Source of the DNA: an uncultured Winogradskyella sp.
GTDB taxonomy: Bacteria > Bacteroidota > Bacteroidia > Flavobacteriales > Flavobacteriaceae
Direction of reading: 5' to 3'
DNA: 64,000 nt
Assembly: GCF_937958655.1 (NCBI RefSeq)
Contig: NZ_CALGNH010000018.1
Coordinates: forward strand, 1-64,000
Numbering within the stretch: the stretch's first letter is position 1; each line of letters starts with the position of its first letter. Under the pieces are notes generated by a model, which saw nothing but the letters and a program-made list of their open reading frames with translations, made no database searches and was not told the DNA's origin. Made by a program: the position numbers and the translations under genes. Shown here piece by piece: positions 1 through 7,736 of the stretch.

Positions 1-1346
1 CCACCATAAGTTCTAAGTAGTACTTTTACTAAGGTATTGAGCTTTAAATTGTTTTCTAAATAGCCAAATAAAACAGCATTAGAGGTTAAAAACTGAATCT
101 TGGTTCTAAAATTAAACTGTTGTGTAAGCGAAATAATAGAATTTCTATCTAAAATAGTTAGTGCATTATAGGTAATACTTGGCTTTAATTTATAGGTATT
201 ACAAAATGTTTTAAAATCCAATTGATGCGTACTATCCTCACCTTCACCATAGGCGATTTGAAAATAATTACACAGCTTTACGTAAACTTTTTTCACATAA
301 TTTACCGATGCTAATGAGCTTAAAAATTGGTTGCGTAGATGATCTTCGTCAATATGCTGTTTTAAAATTATAGCATAGGCTAACTGTCCGTCTCGCCCAG
401 CTCTACCAGCTTCTTGGTAGTAGCTTTCTAAACTTTCTGGTAAATTATAATGAATAACGGTTTTTACATTAGGTTTGTCAATTCCCATCCCAAAGGCTGT
501 AGTAGCTACCATAATTTGCTTTTGTTCATGCAGCCATTGTTGTAAGCGCTTTTGCTTTTCTTTATTGGTAATACCACCATGGTAGTAAGTAGAAGAAAAG
601 CCTTTAGATTCTAAATAACTATGTATGTCTTGTGTTGCTCGTCTATTTCTAACGTATATAATAGAGGGACCAGATTTAACTTTAAGAACCTGTTCTAATT
701 GAAATAATTTATCGTCTGTATGTAAGACCTGGTAAGAAATATTTGGTCTTTCAAAAGATGCCTTAAATAGCTTTGGTGCTACAAAATCTAAATTTTCAAT
801 AATATCTTTAACCACATTATCCTTAGCAGTAGCTGTAAGCGCAATACAATTAACATGAGGATGGAGTTGTCTTAGCGCAGTAATAGTTTTGTAGGCTGGT
901 CTAAAATCATTTCCCCATTGGCTAATACAATGCGCTTCATCAATAGCAATAAGGTTAACTTTCATTTGTTGTATGCGTTCTTTTACAATAGATTGTTGTA
1001 GGCGTTCTGGCGAGAGGTACAAGAATTTGTAGTTGCCATAAACGCAATTGTCTAACTGTGTGTCTAAATCACTGTAAGACATACCAGAACTTAAGGCTAT
1101 GGCTTTTATGTCTTTTTGTTTTAAGGTGTTAACCTGGTCCTTCATTAAGGCAATTAAAGGCGACACTACAATACAAATGCCCTCTTTTAGTAATGCAGGG
1201 ATTTGAAAACAAATAGACTTGCCACCACCTGTAGGTAATAAGGCAAAGGTGTCTTCATTGTTTAAAACAGAGTTTATAATCTCTTCTTGTAGCGGCCTAA
1301 ATGCGGTATGCTTCCAGTAACGCTCTAAGACTTTAATTGGATGCAT
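1..1346 (-). CDS. recQ: ATP-dependent DNA helicase RecQ (N-terminal part, cut by window edge)
   Basis: RecQ unwinds DNA 3'-5' in recombination and fork repair. Reading the minus strand from the ATG at 1346 gives about 448 open codons that run off the window. They contain the Walker A stretch LLPTGGGKSICFQ, the DEAH box in AIDEAHCISQWG, the TATA motif (LTATA), and the helicase C-terminal motifs GMGIDKPNV and QEAGRAGRDG. The RecQ zinc-binding and HRDC regions would lie outside or at the edge. The start codon overlaps the stop of the upstream P-loop gene by one base (TAATG), suggesting translational coupling. It is incomplete only because of the window edge. Confidence 0.95.
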   Translation of the reverse strand, partial: MHPIKVLERYWKHTAFRPLQEEIINSVLNNEDTFALLPTGGGKSICFQIPALLKEGICIVVSPLIALMKDQVNTLKQKDIKAIALSSGMSYSDLDTQLDNCVYGNYKFLYLSPERLQQSIVKERIQQMKVNLIAIDEAHCISQWGNDFRPAYKTITALRQLHPHVNCIALTATAKDNVVKDIIENLDFVAPKLFKASFERPNISYQVLHTDDKLFQLEQVLKVKSGPSIIYVRNRRATQDIHSYLESKGFSSTYYHGGITNKEKQKRLQQWLHEQKQIMVATTAFGMGIDKPNVKTVIHYNLPESLESYYQEAGRAGRDGQLAYAIILKQHIDEDHLRNQFLSSLASVNYVKKVYVKLCNYFQIAYGEGEDSTHQLDFKTFCNTYKLKPSITYNALTILDRNSIISLTQQFNFRTKIQFLTSNAVLFGYLENNLKLNTLVKVLLRTYG

Positions 1347-1906
1347 TACTGAATATTTAGTGTTTTTAAAATGAAATGAGTGCGGTGTTCAACTGAGCCA
1401 AAAGGCACATCGATTAATTTATAACCAAACCTCGTGTAGGTTTGTAATAAATGCTCATGGATGTCTATGGCTTGTTCAAAATTTTCATAACGTTCATTAT
1501 CACTAGTAAATATGTCTTGCCATGGCGCAAGCACAAACACATAATCATAGCTATAATCATTACAGGCTTTTGTAAAATCTTTTGGGTATGTATCTCCAAT
1601 ATAATCCATGTAAGCCAAAACATCTGGGATACCTCTATCTAAAAAAACTACAGGTTCTGATTCATCTGTAGCTGCTTTAAATTGCCGAATTCTTCCTTCT
1701 AAAAGTTTTTTACTAAATAGTAAGGGCTTAGTAAGAAATAATTGGTCTATACCATCTTTACGAGCCTTAAGCGTTATTTGCCTAGAAATTTCATCATAAC
1801 ATAATAAACCAAGTGCTTTTAAATGATTAATGATTGTGGTTTTTCCGGTGCCAGGACCACCAGTAATGACTACTTTTTTCGAATTCAAATCGGCAATATT
1901 TTTCAC
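1346..1906 (-). CDS. AAA_28-type P-loop ATP/GTP-binding protein
   Basis: A 186-residue soluble protein with a clear Walker A motif, GGPGTGKTT at residues 16-24, followed by a long kinase-like region with VVFLDRGIPDVLAY (a likely Walker B/lid area). The layout matches AAA_28 (NadR/nucleoside-kinase-like) ATPases often encoded in flavobacteria. The substrate is unknown; it could be a small-molecule kinase. It is the first gene of a two-gene unit with recQ (1-base overlap) and diverges from the DUF493 gene across a 71-bp gap. Confidence 0.8.
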   Translation of the reverse strand: MKNIADLNSKKVVITGGPGTGKTTIINHLKALGLLCYDEISRQITLKARKDGIDQLFLTKPLLFSKKLLEGRIRQFKAATDESEPVVFLDRGIPDVLAYMDYIGDTYPKDFTKACNDYSYDYVFVLAPWQDIFTSDNERYENFEQAIDIHEHLLQTYTRFGYKLIDVPFGSVEHRTHFILKTLNIQ

Positions 1907-1951
1907 TAAAATATGTGATTAAAAATAGAGATTAAAATGTAAAGTTAAATG

Positions 1952-1959
1952 TATCTTTG
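1952..1959 (+). promoter_or_regulatory. -7 promoter box of the DUF493 gene
   Basis: TATCTTTG matches the Bacteroidota -7 consensus TAnnTTTG exactly and lies 18 bp before the ATG at 1978. It overlaps an upstream in-frame TTG (1957), so that TTG is probably not transcribed and cannot be the start. Confidence 0.75.
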
Positions 1960-1977
1960 CAATTGAAAAATTTTGAC

Positions 1978-2271
1978 ATGGATAGTTCTAAGAAAAGTGA
2001 CGAATTTTACGAAAAATTAAAGGCGCAATTATATGATACCGCACTTTGGCCTGCAGAGTATCTGTATAAGTTTATAGTGATTTCTAAAGGAACAGGAATT
2101 AAAGCTATAGAAGCCTTGTTTAACGACTTAGGAGCTGTAATAAATACTAAAGCATCTAAAAACGGAAAGTACACAAGTGTATCTATAAATGTTAGAATGA
2201 AAAATCCTGAAGAAGTCATTGCCAAATATAAAGAGGTGGCAGAAAAGGTTGAGGGAGTAATTTCTCTTTAA
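1978..2271 (+). CDS. DUF493 family protein
   Basis: A small (97-residue) alpha/beta protein of the DUF493/YbeD family, which folds like an ACT-type regulatory domain. The sequence shows FYEKLKAQLYDTALWPAEYLYKFIV, then a conserved core around KYTSVSINVRMKNPEEVIAKYKEV. The exact role in this phylum is unknown. I chose the ATG at 1978 over the in-frame TTG at 1957 because a TAnnTTTG promoter box covers the TTG. DUF4290 and murA follow on the same strand after a 90-bp gap. Confidence 0.85.
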   Translation: MDSSKKSDEFYEKLKAQLYDTALWPAEYLYKFIVISKGTGIKAIEALFNDLGAVINTKASKNGKYTSVSINVRMKNPEEVIAKYKEVAEKVEGVISL

Positions 2272-2361
2272 AATTTCTTTTAGGCTGCTTAATTTTTTGT
2301 ACTTTGCAGCAAAACCTAGAGACTTCGGGTTTTACATTTATTTACTACACAATTTACAATT

Positions 2362-3006
2362 TTGATTGACAATTTAGAATACAACACAGAACGCGAGCAT
2401 TTAATTATACCAGAGTATGGCCGTCATTTACAAAAAATGATTAATCATGCTAAAATGCGCGAAACAAAGGAAGAACGAAATAAATTAGCCAAAGCCATTA
2501 TTTCCGTAATGGGAAATTTACAGCCTCACTTACGTGATGTTGCAGATTTTCAGCATAAACTTTGGGATCAGCTTTTTATAATGTCCGATTTTCAATTAGA
2601 CGCAGATTCCCCTTTCGATAAACCTTCAAAGGAAGAATTAACCTCTAGACCAGAACCGCTAGAATATCCACAGAATTTTCCGAAATACCGTTTTTACGGT
2701 AACAATATTAAAACAATGATTGATGTGGCATGTACGTGGGAAGATGGTGAAATGAAAGAAGCATTGACCTATACCATTGCTAATCATATGAAAAAATGCT
2801 ATCTCAATTGGAATAAAGATACCGTTGAAGATGCTGTCATTTTTGACCATTTGTTTGAGCTTTCTAACGGTAAAATAGACTTAAAAGACAGCGAAGAAGA
2901 TTTAAGCGATTCCAGCAGTTTAATGCGTGCAAAATCTAAGTATAGCAATAAAAATAACTCAAAGAAACCCAAAAAGAAATATTCCAATAACAGAAAACGT
3001 TACTAA
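2362..3006 (+). CDS. DUF4290 family protein
   Basis: A 214-residue soluble protein found next to murA in many Bacteroidota. The N-terminus (NLEYNTEREHLIIPEYGRHL) is the family signature, and the C-terminus is a basic, Lys/Ser/Asn-rich low-complexity tail (roughly residues 190-214). Its function is unknown. The start is a TTG at 2362, since no ATG lies nearby upstream in frame. A TAcTTTG sequence around 2300 may be a variant -7 box. The stop is 5 bp before the murA start, so both are probably co-transcribed and the protein may act in or near the cell envelope. Confidence 0.8.
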   Translation: MIDNLEYNTEREHLIIPEYGRHLQKMINHAKMRETKEERNKLAKAIISVMGNLQPHLRDVADFQHKLWDQLFIMSDFQLDADSPFDKPSKEELTSRPEPLEYPQNFPKYRFYGNNIKTMIDVACTWEDGEMKEALTYTIANHMKKCYLNWNKDTVEDAVIFDHLFELSNGKIDLKDSEEDLSDSSSLMRAKSKYSNKNNSKKPKKKYSNNRKRY

Positions 3007-3011
3007 AACGT

Positions 3012-4319
3012 ATGGGAACATTTAAAATAGAAGGAGGGCACCAGCTTAAAGGAAAAATTCAACCTCAAGGTGCAAAAAACGAAGCTTTACAAATACTATG
3101 TGCAGTTTTATTAACTGCAGAAGAGATTACAATTGATAATATACCAGATATTATTGATGTTAATAAACTTATAGCCCTGCTCAAAAAGTTAGGCGTAAAG
3201 ATTAATAAATTAGGGAAAGGCTCATATACCTTTAAAGCAGATGACGTAAATCTTAAGTATTTAGAATCTGCAGAATTTAAAGAAGACGGAAAAGGACTAA
3301 GAGGTTCTATTATGATTGTAGGGCCGTTACTTGGACGCTTTGGCAAAGGGTATATCCCAAAACCTGGTGGCGACAAAATTGGACGTAGACGTTTAGACAC
3401 CCATTTTGAAGGCTTTATAAACCTAGGTGCTAAATTTAGATATAATAAAGAAGATTTATTCTATGGCGTAGAAGCTGAAAAACTCAAAGGGGCTTACATG
3501 CTCTTAGATGAAGCTTCTGTTACAGGTACCGCTAATATTGTTATGGCTGCAGTTTTAGCCGAAGGAACAACGACGATATACAACGCAGCTTGCGAACCCT
3601 ACTTACAGCAATTGTGTAAAATGCTAAATCGAATGGGTGCAAAAATCTCTGGTGTTGGCTCTAATTTACTAACTATTGAAGGGGTTAACAAGCTAGGTGG
3701 TACAAACCATAGAATGCTACCCGATATGATTGAAATTGGTAGCTGGATTGGCCTAGCAGCAATGACCAAAAGTGAATTAACCATAACTAATGTTAGTTGG
3801 GATGACCTTGGTGTTATACCAAGTGTGTTTAGAAAAATTGGAATTACAGTGGAGCGACAAGGAGACGATATTTTTATCCCAGCTCACAAAGAGGGTTATG
3901 AAATTCAGAATTATATCGATGGCTCTATTTTAACCATTGCAGATGCGCCTTGGCCAGGTTTTACGCCAGATTTACTCAGTATAGTATTAACAGTGTTAAC
4001 GCAAGCTAGAGGTAGTGCTGTAGTACATCAAAAAATGTTTGAGAGCCGTTTATTCTTTGTAGATAAGCTTATAGATATGGGCGCAAAAATAATACTATGC
4101 GATCCTCATAGAGCAACAGTAATAGGTCACGATTTTAAATCTACCTTAAAAGCAACAACAATGACCTCACCAGATATTAGAGCAGGTGTTTCCTTATTAA
4201 TTGCTGCATTATCTGCTAAGGGCACATCTACCATTCATAATATTGAACAGATTGATAGAGGCTACGAAAATATAGATGAAAGACTAAGAGCCATAGGCGC
4301 TAAAATAGAGCGTGTATAA
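3012..4319 (+). CDS. murA: UDP-N-acetylglucosamine 1-carboxyvinyltransferase with Cys-to-Asp active site
   Basis: MurA transfers enolpyruvate from PEP to UDP-GlcNAc in the cytoplasm, the first committed step of peptidoglycan synthesis. The protein is 435 residues, close to the usual 420-435. It has the substrate-binding Lys22-Asn23 pair and the PWPGFTPD loop that carries the catalytic Asp. In the flexible loop the usual GGC-IGARP is GGDKIGRRR: the Cys that fosfomycin alkylates (Cys115 in E. coli) is Asp121, codon GAC at 3372-3374. Asp supports catalysis in other natural variants and gives intrinsic fosfomycin resistance there. It is the last gene of the DUF4290-murA unit and is followed by a strong terminator. 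Confidence 0.96.
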   Translation: MGTFKIEGGHQLKGKIQPQGAKNEALQILCAVLLTAEEITIDNIPDIIDVNKLIALLKKLGVKINKLGKGSYTFKADDVNLKYLESAEFKEDGKGLRGSIMIVGPLLGRFGKGYIPKPGGDKIGRRRLDTHFEGFINLGAKFRYNKEDLFYGVEAEKLKGAYMLLDEASVTGTANIVMAAVLAEGTTTIYNAACEPYLQQLCKMLNRMGAKISGVGSNLLTIEGVNKLGGTNHRMLPDMIEIGSWIGLAAMTKSELTITNVSWDDLGVIPSVFRKIGITVERQGDDIFIPAHKEGYEIQNYIDGSILTIADAPWPGFTPDLLSIVLTVLTQARGSAVVHQKMFESRLFFVDKLIDMGAKIILCDPHRATVIGHDFKSTLKATTMTSPDIRAGVSLLIAALSAKGTSTIHNIEQIDRGYENIDERLRAIGAKIERV

Positions 4320-4350
4320 AGTTATTAGTAATTATATTTCATGAATTTAA

Positions 4351-4388
4351 AAAAGCTTCAAAATTAATTTTGAAGCTTTTTTTTTAAT
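4351..4388 (+). terminator. Rho-independent-type terminator after murA
   Basis: A perfect inverted repeat, AAAAGCTTCAAAA with its complement around a TTAA centre (4351-4380), followed by a T run. It closes the murA unit. Its A/T flanks would also work in reverse for the photolyase gene whose stop is at 4460. Confidence 0.8.
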
Positions 4389-4459
4389 ACAAAAACTCTA
4401 TAGACTAATACAGAGATTTTAAATTTTTGAATGATGGTTTTACTACAAAAACAAAGCTA

Positions 4460-5764
4460 TTAATTTAAGGCAGATTTGTAAGTTGCTAAACAACGTTCTC
4501 TTGCGGCCTTGTGATCTACCATAGGTTGAGGATAAGTGAGTTCTTGATAATCTGGAACCCACTTTTTAATGTACGTATGCTCTTTGTCAAACTTTTGAAT
4601 CTGCGAAGTAGGATTAAAAATTCTAAAGTAAGGTGCAGCATCTACACCACTACCTGCAACCCATTGCCAATTGCCAACATTGCTTGCCATTTCATAATCA
4701 TGCAGTTTTTCTGCAAAATAGGCTTCGCCCCAGCGCCAATCAATCAATAGGTGCTTACATAAAAAGCTTCCAACCAGCATCCGTACACGATTGTGCATAA
4801 ATCCTGTTTCGTTGAGTTCTCTCATGCCTGCATCAACAAGTGGGTAACCTGTTTTACCCTCGCACCAGCGTTTAAATTCGTCTTCATTATTTCGCCATGC
4901 AATACGGTCGTATTTAGATTTAAAGGCTTTATCCTTGGTGTGTGGAAAATGCCATAGGATTTGCATAAAAAATTCGCGCCAAATAAGCTCTTGCCAAAAA
5001 ATTTCATTCTTTTCTGCAATGGCCTTTTTCATCATTTTTCTAACACTAACAGTGCCAAAACGTAGGTGAGGGCCTAAACGCGATGTTGCGTCTTTACTAG
5101 GAAAATTTCTAGTTGCTTCGTACTCTTGAATGAGTGTTGGTGTTACGGTATATGTTGTAATTTCTTGACTCGATTTTTCAAAACCAATATCAGACAGACT
5201 AAGGTTTGGTAGTCTAGAATGTTCTATTAAGTTATCTAAATACGAATTGGTATAGAAAATTTCTAGGTCAATGGTTTTGAATTTTTCTTTCCATTTACGC
5301 ATATAAGGCGTGTACACTACATAAGGATCCCCATCGTTTTTTACAACCTCACTTTTTTCAAAAATTACTTGGTCTTTGTAGGTTTTAAATTCAATATTGT
5401 TTTTATTAAGAAAAGCTTTTATAGCTTCATCACGCTCTTTTGCATATGGCTCGTAATCGTGGTTAGTATAGACTGTTGTAACGTTATAATCTTTTATGAT
5501 TTGTTTGTAGATGTCTAAGGGTTTACCATGAAACATAGCAATGCTACTACCATAGTCGTGTTGTAATGTTTGTCGCATGGTTTGAAGCGTCTCGTGTATA
5601 AATGTAACACGTGCATCGTCTTTTGGTAGTTTATCCAATATGTCGGAATCAAAGATAAATATTGGTAAGACAGGATGTTCGTCTTTTAGTGCTTGGTAAA
5701 AACCAACATTGTCGTCTAGTCTTAAATCTCTCCGAAACCAGAATATGTTTACTTTTTTTGACAT
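4460..5764 (-). CDS. phrB: Deoxyribodipyrimidine photolyase (class I, CPD type)
   Basis: A flavoenzyme that uses blue/near-UV light to split cyclobutane pyrimidine dimers. The 434-residue length is near the usual 450-480. The N-terminal antenna domain starts with VNIFWFRRDLRLDDN. The C-terminal FAD domain has TSRLGPHLRFGTVSVR, WRNNEDEFKRWCEGKTGYPLVDAGMREL, HNRVRM, and SNVGNWQWVAGSGVDAAPYFRIFNP, including the Asn and Trp residues typical of active class I photolyases. It is the most canonical of the four photolyase-like proteins here and sits at the downstream end of the island, after the SRPBCC and tspO genes; the gap before it holds a repeat. Confidence 0.93.
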   Translation of the reverse strand: MSKKVNIFWFRRDLRLDDNVGFYQALKDEHPVLPIFIFDSDILDKLPKDDARVTFIHETLQTMRQTLQHDYGSSIAMFHGKPLDIYKQIIKDYNVTTVYTNHDYEPYAKERDEAIKAFLNKNNIEFKTYKDQVIFEKSEVVKNDGDPYVVYTPYMRKWKEKFKTIDLEIFYTNSYLDNLIEHSRLPNLSLSDIGFEKSSQEITTYTVTPTLIQEYEATRNFPSKDATSRLGPHLRFGTVSVRKMMKKAIAEKNEIFWQELIWREFFMQILWHFPHTKDKAFKSKYDRIAWRNNEDEFKRWCEGKTGYPLVDAGMRELNETGFMHNRVRMLVGSFLCKHLLIDWRWGEAYFAEKLHDYEMASNVGNWQWVAGSGVDAAPYFRIFNPTSQIQKFDKEHTYIKKWVPDYQELTYPQPMVDHKAARERCLATYKSALN

Positions 5765-5774
5765 TTTATTTTAT

Positions 5775-5905
5775 TTTGTCATTGCGAGGAAGAATGACTG
5801 CGGCAATCTCTTTTTATTTACTATTAAAGCGATAGCCACGCTGTTCGTGCCTCACAACTCACTATGACGGATTGGTTTAGTACTGCCTTCGCAGCAATGG
5901 CAAAG
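5775..5905. repeat. Degenerate intergenic repeat (GTCATTGCGAGGAA type)
   Basis: The gap between the SRPBCC and photolyase genes holds GTCATTGCGAGGAAGAATGA, an AGCGATAGCCACGCTG stretch and a CACTATGACGG end. Opposed GTCAT/ATGAC ends make it an imperfect, hairpin-prone element of a kind scattered in flavobacterial intergenic regions. No coding potential is visible. Confidence 0.5.
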
Positions 5906-5907
5906 AA

Positions 5908-6369
5908 TCAATACGTCCCAAACAATTCTTCTAACTTCTTGGTGCGATACTCAAAAATCTCTTCCAATTTTGGTTTTACTAATATTGGGTGTACCATTTG
6001 CCCAAAAATGCCCAGTGGGACTTTGTAATCTATAATATCTTCCATTTCTACACCACCATCAATAGCTTTTATAAAATGCTTGTGATGCCAAAGTGCGTAG
6101 GGTCCAAAACGTTGCTCGTCTACAAAATATTCCTTATCTCTTACATGTGTAATTTCTGTAACCCATTTAGTCTTAATGCCTAAAACTGGCGTTACAATAT
6201 ACTGAATAATTTGCCCAGGATACATTGGTCTATCGGCACCAGAAAGAATATGAAAACCCATATAATTTGGTGTAATAGTCTTTAAATTTTTAGGGCTCGA
6301 TAAAAAATCCCAAGCTTCATCTATTGAAATAGGAAGATTCTGTTTTTTATGTAGGGTGTATATTTTCAT
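5908..6369 (-). CDS. SRPBCC family protein (cell-division-inhibitor-like ligand-binding fold)
   Basis: A 153-residue START/Bet v1-like protein that probably binds a hydrophobic ligand. After MKIYTLHKKQNLPISIDEAWDFLSSP it shows the family pattern NLKTITPNYMGFHI, VTPVLGIKTKWVTEI, FVDEQRFGPYALWHHKHF and DIIDYKVPLG. Proteins like this accompany photolyase genes in many light-response clusters. A longer reading starts at 6453, but it would run back into tspO and its first 28 residues look non-coding, so I use the ATG at 6369. The tspO stop is 32 bp upstream. Confidence 0.8.
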   Translation of the reverse strand: MKIYTLHKKQNLPISIDEAWDFLSSPKNLKTITPNYMGFHILSGADRPMYPGQIIQYIVTPVLGIKTKWVTEITHVRDKEYFVDEQRFGPYALWHHKHFIKAIDGGVEMEDIIDYKVPLGIFGQMVHPILVKPKLEEIFEYRTKKLEELFGTY

Positions 6370-6401
6370 GTTATAAATTAGGTAACTAACTACCTTTGGT
6401 T

Positions 6402-6866
6402 TTAGTTGTTTAATACAATGTATCCATTTAGAGACGTTGCAATACACAACCAAATAATATAGGGTAACAGTAAGTATTTGGCATATTTTAATCGGTCGCT
6501 TCGAAAGGTTATAAAAAAGTAAATGATAACTAATAATAATAAAACTAAAACCAGTAGGCCTACTTTAGTATGGTGTTGGTTGAAGAAAAACCAATTCCAG
6601 CTTATATTAAGCGCTACCTGAAAAGCGTAAACGAGCCACAAATTAACAGATTTTCTCAACACAAAAAGCTCAGCTAAATACCATGAGAAACATAGCATTA
6701 TAAGCGTCCATGCAAATCCAAAAACCCAACCAGGTGGTGTCCAAGGTGCTTTATTAAGATTAGTATACCACTCGCCAGTTACGGCATCACCCATAAAGAA
6801 ATTACCTAAAGCTAAGCCTCCAAAATTAACCATTAAGAAAAAAATGAAATAGTAGAATTTTTTCAA
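6402..6866 (-). CDS. tspO: TspO/MBR family tryptophan-rich sensory protein
   Basis: An integral membrane protein of about 154 residues with five predicted helices. It has the family signatures WTPPGWVFGFAWTLIM and ALNISWNWFFFNQHH. TspO proteins bind porphyrins and influence light- and oxygen-dependent tetrapyrrole handling in bacteria such as Rhodobacter. Its place between glutathione peroxidase and photolyase genes fits a role in photo-oxidative stress. The Lacal_2735-type gene ends 4 bp upstream, and the genes gpx, Lacal_2735, tspO and SRPBCC form one tight unit. Confidence 0.92.
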   Translation of the reverse strand: MKKFYYFIFFLMVNFGGLALGNFFMGDAVTGEWYTNLNKAPWTPPGWVFGFAWTLIMLCFSWYLAELFVLRKSVNLWLVYAFQVALNISWNWFFFNQHHTKVGLLVLVLLLLVIIYFFITFRSDRLKYAKYLLLPYIIWLCIATSLNGYIVLNN

Positions 6867-6870
6867 TGTG

Positions 6871-7038
6871 CTATGATTTTAGCTTTTCTATTTGTTCAAG
6901 AATGTTTTGTGCTTCGGCATATTTTTTATCGCTCTCAGCTCTATTTGTGGTAGAGAGTTTATGCCAATCTGCCATTAGCTTTTCGTATTTTTTTTGAAGC
7001 TTGTCTGCCTCAGATGTTTTTTTGAATAATCCGAACAT
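6871..7038 (-). CDS. Lacal_2735-type small protein
   Basis: A 55-residue ORF starting MFGLFKKTSEADKLQKKYEK and continuing with LMADWHKLSTTNRAESDKKYA, then ending EQIEKLKS. It matches the small flavobacterial Lacal_2735 proteins in length and pattern. It is highly charged and probably a helical hairpin or coiled coil, with no membrane segment. The function is unknown. It sits 2 bp after the glutathione peroxidase gene and 4 bp before tspO, so it is clearly co-expressed with stress genes. Confidence 0.75.
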   Translation of the reverse strand: MFGLFKKTSEADKLQKKYEKLMADWHKLSTTNRAESDKKYAEAQNILEQIEKLKS

Positions 7039-7040
7039 TT

Positions 7041-7583
7041 TTAATGGTCTAAGTGGTTTGTAATTCTAGAATTCATGGGTTTAGTGATAGAGTAGAAGTA
7101 ATCTAAAAATTCGCCATCTTTATCAATTAAATACTTTTGAAAATTCCACTTAACGGAAGAGTTTTGTTTCCCGTTAATAGCTTTTTTTGTAAGCCATTCG
7201 TATAGTGGATGCTGCGCACTACCTTTAACGTTAATCTTTTCTGTAATTAAGAAAGACACACCAAAGTTAACCTCACAGAAACTATTAATTTCATCCGCAG
7301 TCCCAGGCTCTTGACTGCCAAATTGATTACAAGGTACACCAATAACCACAAGTTGCTCCTTGTAGGTTTCATGCAGTTGTTGTAACTCTCTATATTGTGG
7401 TGTAAACCCACATTTAGACGCTACATTAACAAAAAGGATATACTTCCCCTTATATTCTGATAAATCAATTGGCTGGCCAGTAAGACTATTAATTTTAATG
7501 TCGTAGATTGGTTTCGTAGCCTTTTGGACTTCATTTTTATCTGTGGCGGTTAATGTACCGACAAAAGCTTTTAGTGGATTCAT
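7041..7583 (-). CDS. Glutathione peroxidase family thiol peroxidase
   Basis: A 180-residue peroxidase of the GPx family that reduces H2O2 and lipid hydroperoxides, in bacteria usually with thioredoxin as donor. The peroxidatic residue is Cys58 in NVASKCGFTPQ rather than selenocysteine. GVPCNQFGSQEPG supplies the Gln motif and VKWNFQKYLI the Trp146-Asn147 pair of the catalytic tetrad. No signal peptide is seen, so it is cytoplasmic. It begins the tight gpx-Lacal_2735-tspO-SRPBCC run, just downstream of a hairpin repeat. Confidence 0.92.
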   Translation of the reverse strand: MNPLKAFVGTLTATDKNEVQKATKPIYDIKINSLTGQPIDLSEYKGKYILFVNVASKCGFTPQYRELQQLHETYKEQLVVIGVPCNQFGSQEPGTADEINSFCEVNFGVSFLITEKINVKGSAQHPLYEWLTKKAINGKQNSSVKWNFQKYLIDKDGEFLDYFYSITKPMNSRITNHLDH

Positions 7584-7621
7584 TACTAAATATAGTATTT
7601 TAATTATTTCTTTAATAAATC

Positions 7622-7703
7622 ACACCCCTAAAGTCCCCTCAAGGGGACAAATGTATCAATGTTTATTTAAAGGATTGTCCCCTTGAGGGGACTTTAGGGG
7701 TGT
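7622..7703. repeat. Island hairpin repeat, copy 1 (perfect 29-bp inverted repeat)
   Basis: Arms at 7622-7650 and 7675-7703 are exact reverse complements, beginning ACACCCCTAAAGTCCCCTC. Each arm holds its own small palindrome, GTCCCC-TCAA-GGGGAC. The 24-nt spacer contains ATCAATGTTTATTT, which is partly conserved in copy 2. It lies between the SDR and glutathione peroxidase genes and could attenuate transcription, stabilise mRNA ends, or be a non-autonomous mobile repeat. Confidence 0.9.
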
Positions 7704-7736
7704 ATTACTTCCAATAATTTTCCTAAAAACAATTAT

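Noticed and set aside
6402-6866. TspO gene as an opsin or light-driven pump
   Set aside because: No retinal-binding Lys helix; the WTPP and WNWFF motifs are TspO-specific, and no proteorhodopsin or carotenoid genes are in the window.
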